Of a DNA stretch of 64,000 nt, positions 62,459 through 64,000 are shown in pieces. The stretch is from the NCBI RefSeq assembly GCF_019399895.1, contig NC_091881.1, positions 3,412,501 through 3,476,500 on the forward strand. Reading direction: 5' to 3'. Under the pieces are notes generated by a model. The model was not told the DNA's origin. It searched no databases and saw only the letters and a program-made list of their open reading frames with translations. This DNA is from Cardiocondyla obscurior. Lineage: Eukaryota; Arthropoda; Insecta; Hymenoptera; Formicidae. Numbering within the stretch: the stretch's first letter is position 1; each line of letters starts with the position of its first letter. The position numbers were made by a program, and so were the translations under genes.

Positions 62459-64000
62459 ACTCTGAGAACTACATTATGTTCAGATAATTGAACTGGAATT
62501 AAACGTATTTTTTTTTGCAAGCTGTACGCCTAAATTTTAAAGAACCCTACGTTCCTATCCGGTGCAAAGATTTTGCATAAATGCCCCATCATAAATTATT
62601 TAACACACTGATATTAAGAGGTGTCGATGTCGCAGGAATGAATTCGCCGGTAATGACAGGTAATTGCATCCGTGGAATGCTTTATCGCGCCATAAAGTAA
62701 TAATAACATTGTTATAAATTTACGCGACTACGTAATCGCCGAGCGCATAGAAGTTGCACCTATAATTATTTCGTTCCTAGCTTTTGCTGGGAAAAAGAAG
62801 GCTTGGCTGGGTCAAGGTTGAGCGTTTACAGATCAGTGTATACCAGGCGAACCGCACCTACGTACTCTATCACGGTAATCGGTATTATATTGCCGATCGA
62901 AACGGATCGTTGATCGTTTTCCTGCATTAACTTTCTATGGACTAAGTACACCGACTCTATTTATCAAAACTGCATTAATCCTACGCGAAAAATTTATCGT
63001 TCATTTTTACCTCCTTTCACAACTTCTTACTTCATTTAAACAAATATCCGGATAAGCATACGCGTTGAATTAAATTCCGAGTCCAATGACGTAAAGAAAA
63101 TCATTAATTTTTCATCGGGCGCACAATTCTATCGTCGTTTCGGCACGAGGAAATAAGTTTTTGAATTGATTGAAATTGTGAAAATAAAGTTAAGGATGTT
63201 CCGAGACGATTATGAGATATCTTATATTGTTTGCATTGCGATTCGCCGGGTAATTGACGGTGCGCAGTTGAAAATTATAGCCGCCCGGCGGGCTTTATAC
63301 GGAGGAAACGAATTAAAGCGATTCATCAGCCGCGACTCAAACCGTGAAAGCACGTAGTTGATCAAAGGCGGGGGAGGGAGGGGGGGAGTACCATTCGCGC
63401 TCCTTATGCCACCCCGTTTCAACGGGGCAAGTAACCAGAGCCCATCTTGAGTAGCGTGAATACCGGGCCTGCGGCGGAGCCGCGCTAATCAGCTTTTCGG
63501 TGTACGGCGAGGAGAAGACCGTATCGATCATCGCGAACTTACTGTAATGTTTCCGCCGAGCCAGCTTTCGCGAACAATAATGTTTGAAAGCGAATAAAAC
63601 GGCTCGATGTAAGAGGTCTAATCTACTTCGGTAGCTGAAGAATATATACTGAAACGCAACACGAACTTAACGCCAAATAACTGGCAACTGCCGAAGCTGC
63701 AACGAATTTTAAGCCAACGATTAAGTACTCGGGACTTGATACATGTATAAGTACATTAGTTTGTTTATAGATTTTCATACAGCATTAAAAAAAAATTGAA
63801 CTTTTTAATATGAAAGCTACAAATTTATTTCGATAAAAAATATATTTAAAAATATGCACAAAAAGTAAATTAATTAAATATATTTCTTTTTATTTCTAAT
63901 TTTTCTGCCTGCAATTTGGCGAATCGTTTAACAGCTTTTGTTTGATCAATTGCGCGTTTCATCATTTTTCTGACGTTACAAGATAGATGCGCGAAGTTTT
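62459..64000. other. Gene-poor stretch to the end of the window
   Basis: No frame with splice support was found. Overlapping short frames at 63166-63531 lie on both strands of a GC-richer segment. The last 250 bases are AT-rich. A GTAAGTTCG donor on the minus strand near 63541 has no acceptor. Confidence 0.6.
63370..63386 (+). repeat. G-quadruplex motif
   Basis: G runs of 5, 3 and 7 separated by single A residues allow four G3 runs with one- to three-base loops. Surrounding DNA is GC-rich without a gene. Confidence 0.75.

Overview
The window looks like insect nuclear DNA, most likely hymenopteran and possibly an ant. It is AT-leaning, but CpG is not depleted. Long A/T homopolymers and (GA)n/(AAAAT)n microsatellites alternate with CpG-rich, GC-richer islands, and there are no bacterial-type gene rows. 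This taxonomic call is inference from composition; no marker gene was identified.

I recognise no complete known gene, rRNA, tRNA, CRISPR array or intact transposon. Most long open frames are what chance gives in CpG-rich sequence, and many run through homopolymers or microsatellites. The DNA reads as intergenic or as the interior of very large introns, with a few places where splice signals and an open frame coincide. All exon calls below are therefore candidates, with stated confidence.

The best-supported locus is at 17.79-19.49 kb on the + strand. It shows two copies of a two-exon module. The 3' 55 bases of the first exon in each copy align without gaps to the splice donor at about 64% identity. 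Of the three possible frames, the one keeping a glycine-rich peptide conserves most residues, and four of its differences are synonymous. Copy 1 gives an uninterrupted 5'-open reading frame of about 64 residues across its intron. Copy 2 gives an ATG-started 37-residue frame across its intron. A further strong acceptor at 19,351 opens a 44-codon frame.

Other candidate exons on the + strand are at 12.03-12.44, 22.46-22.69, 23.32-23.58, 39.28-39.42 and 62.13-62.46 kb. On the - strand they are at 37.39-37.46, 54.12-54.28, 56.82-57.09 and 61.84-61.88 kb. Since candidates lie on both strands, they cannot all belong to one gene.

Outside these the window is defined by simple-sequence and structural DNA. 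There is a 55-bp perfect alternating purine/pyrimidine run (916-970), G-quadruplex motifs (9.6, 38.5, 63.4 kb), a 10-bp tandem repeat (44.53 kb), a cluster of three different repeat arrays (55.59-56.11 kb), a 20-bp palindrome (30.4 kb) and a diverged ~88-bp repeat (10.8-11.06 kb).
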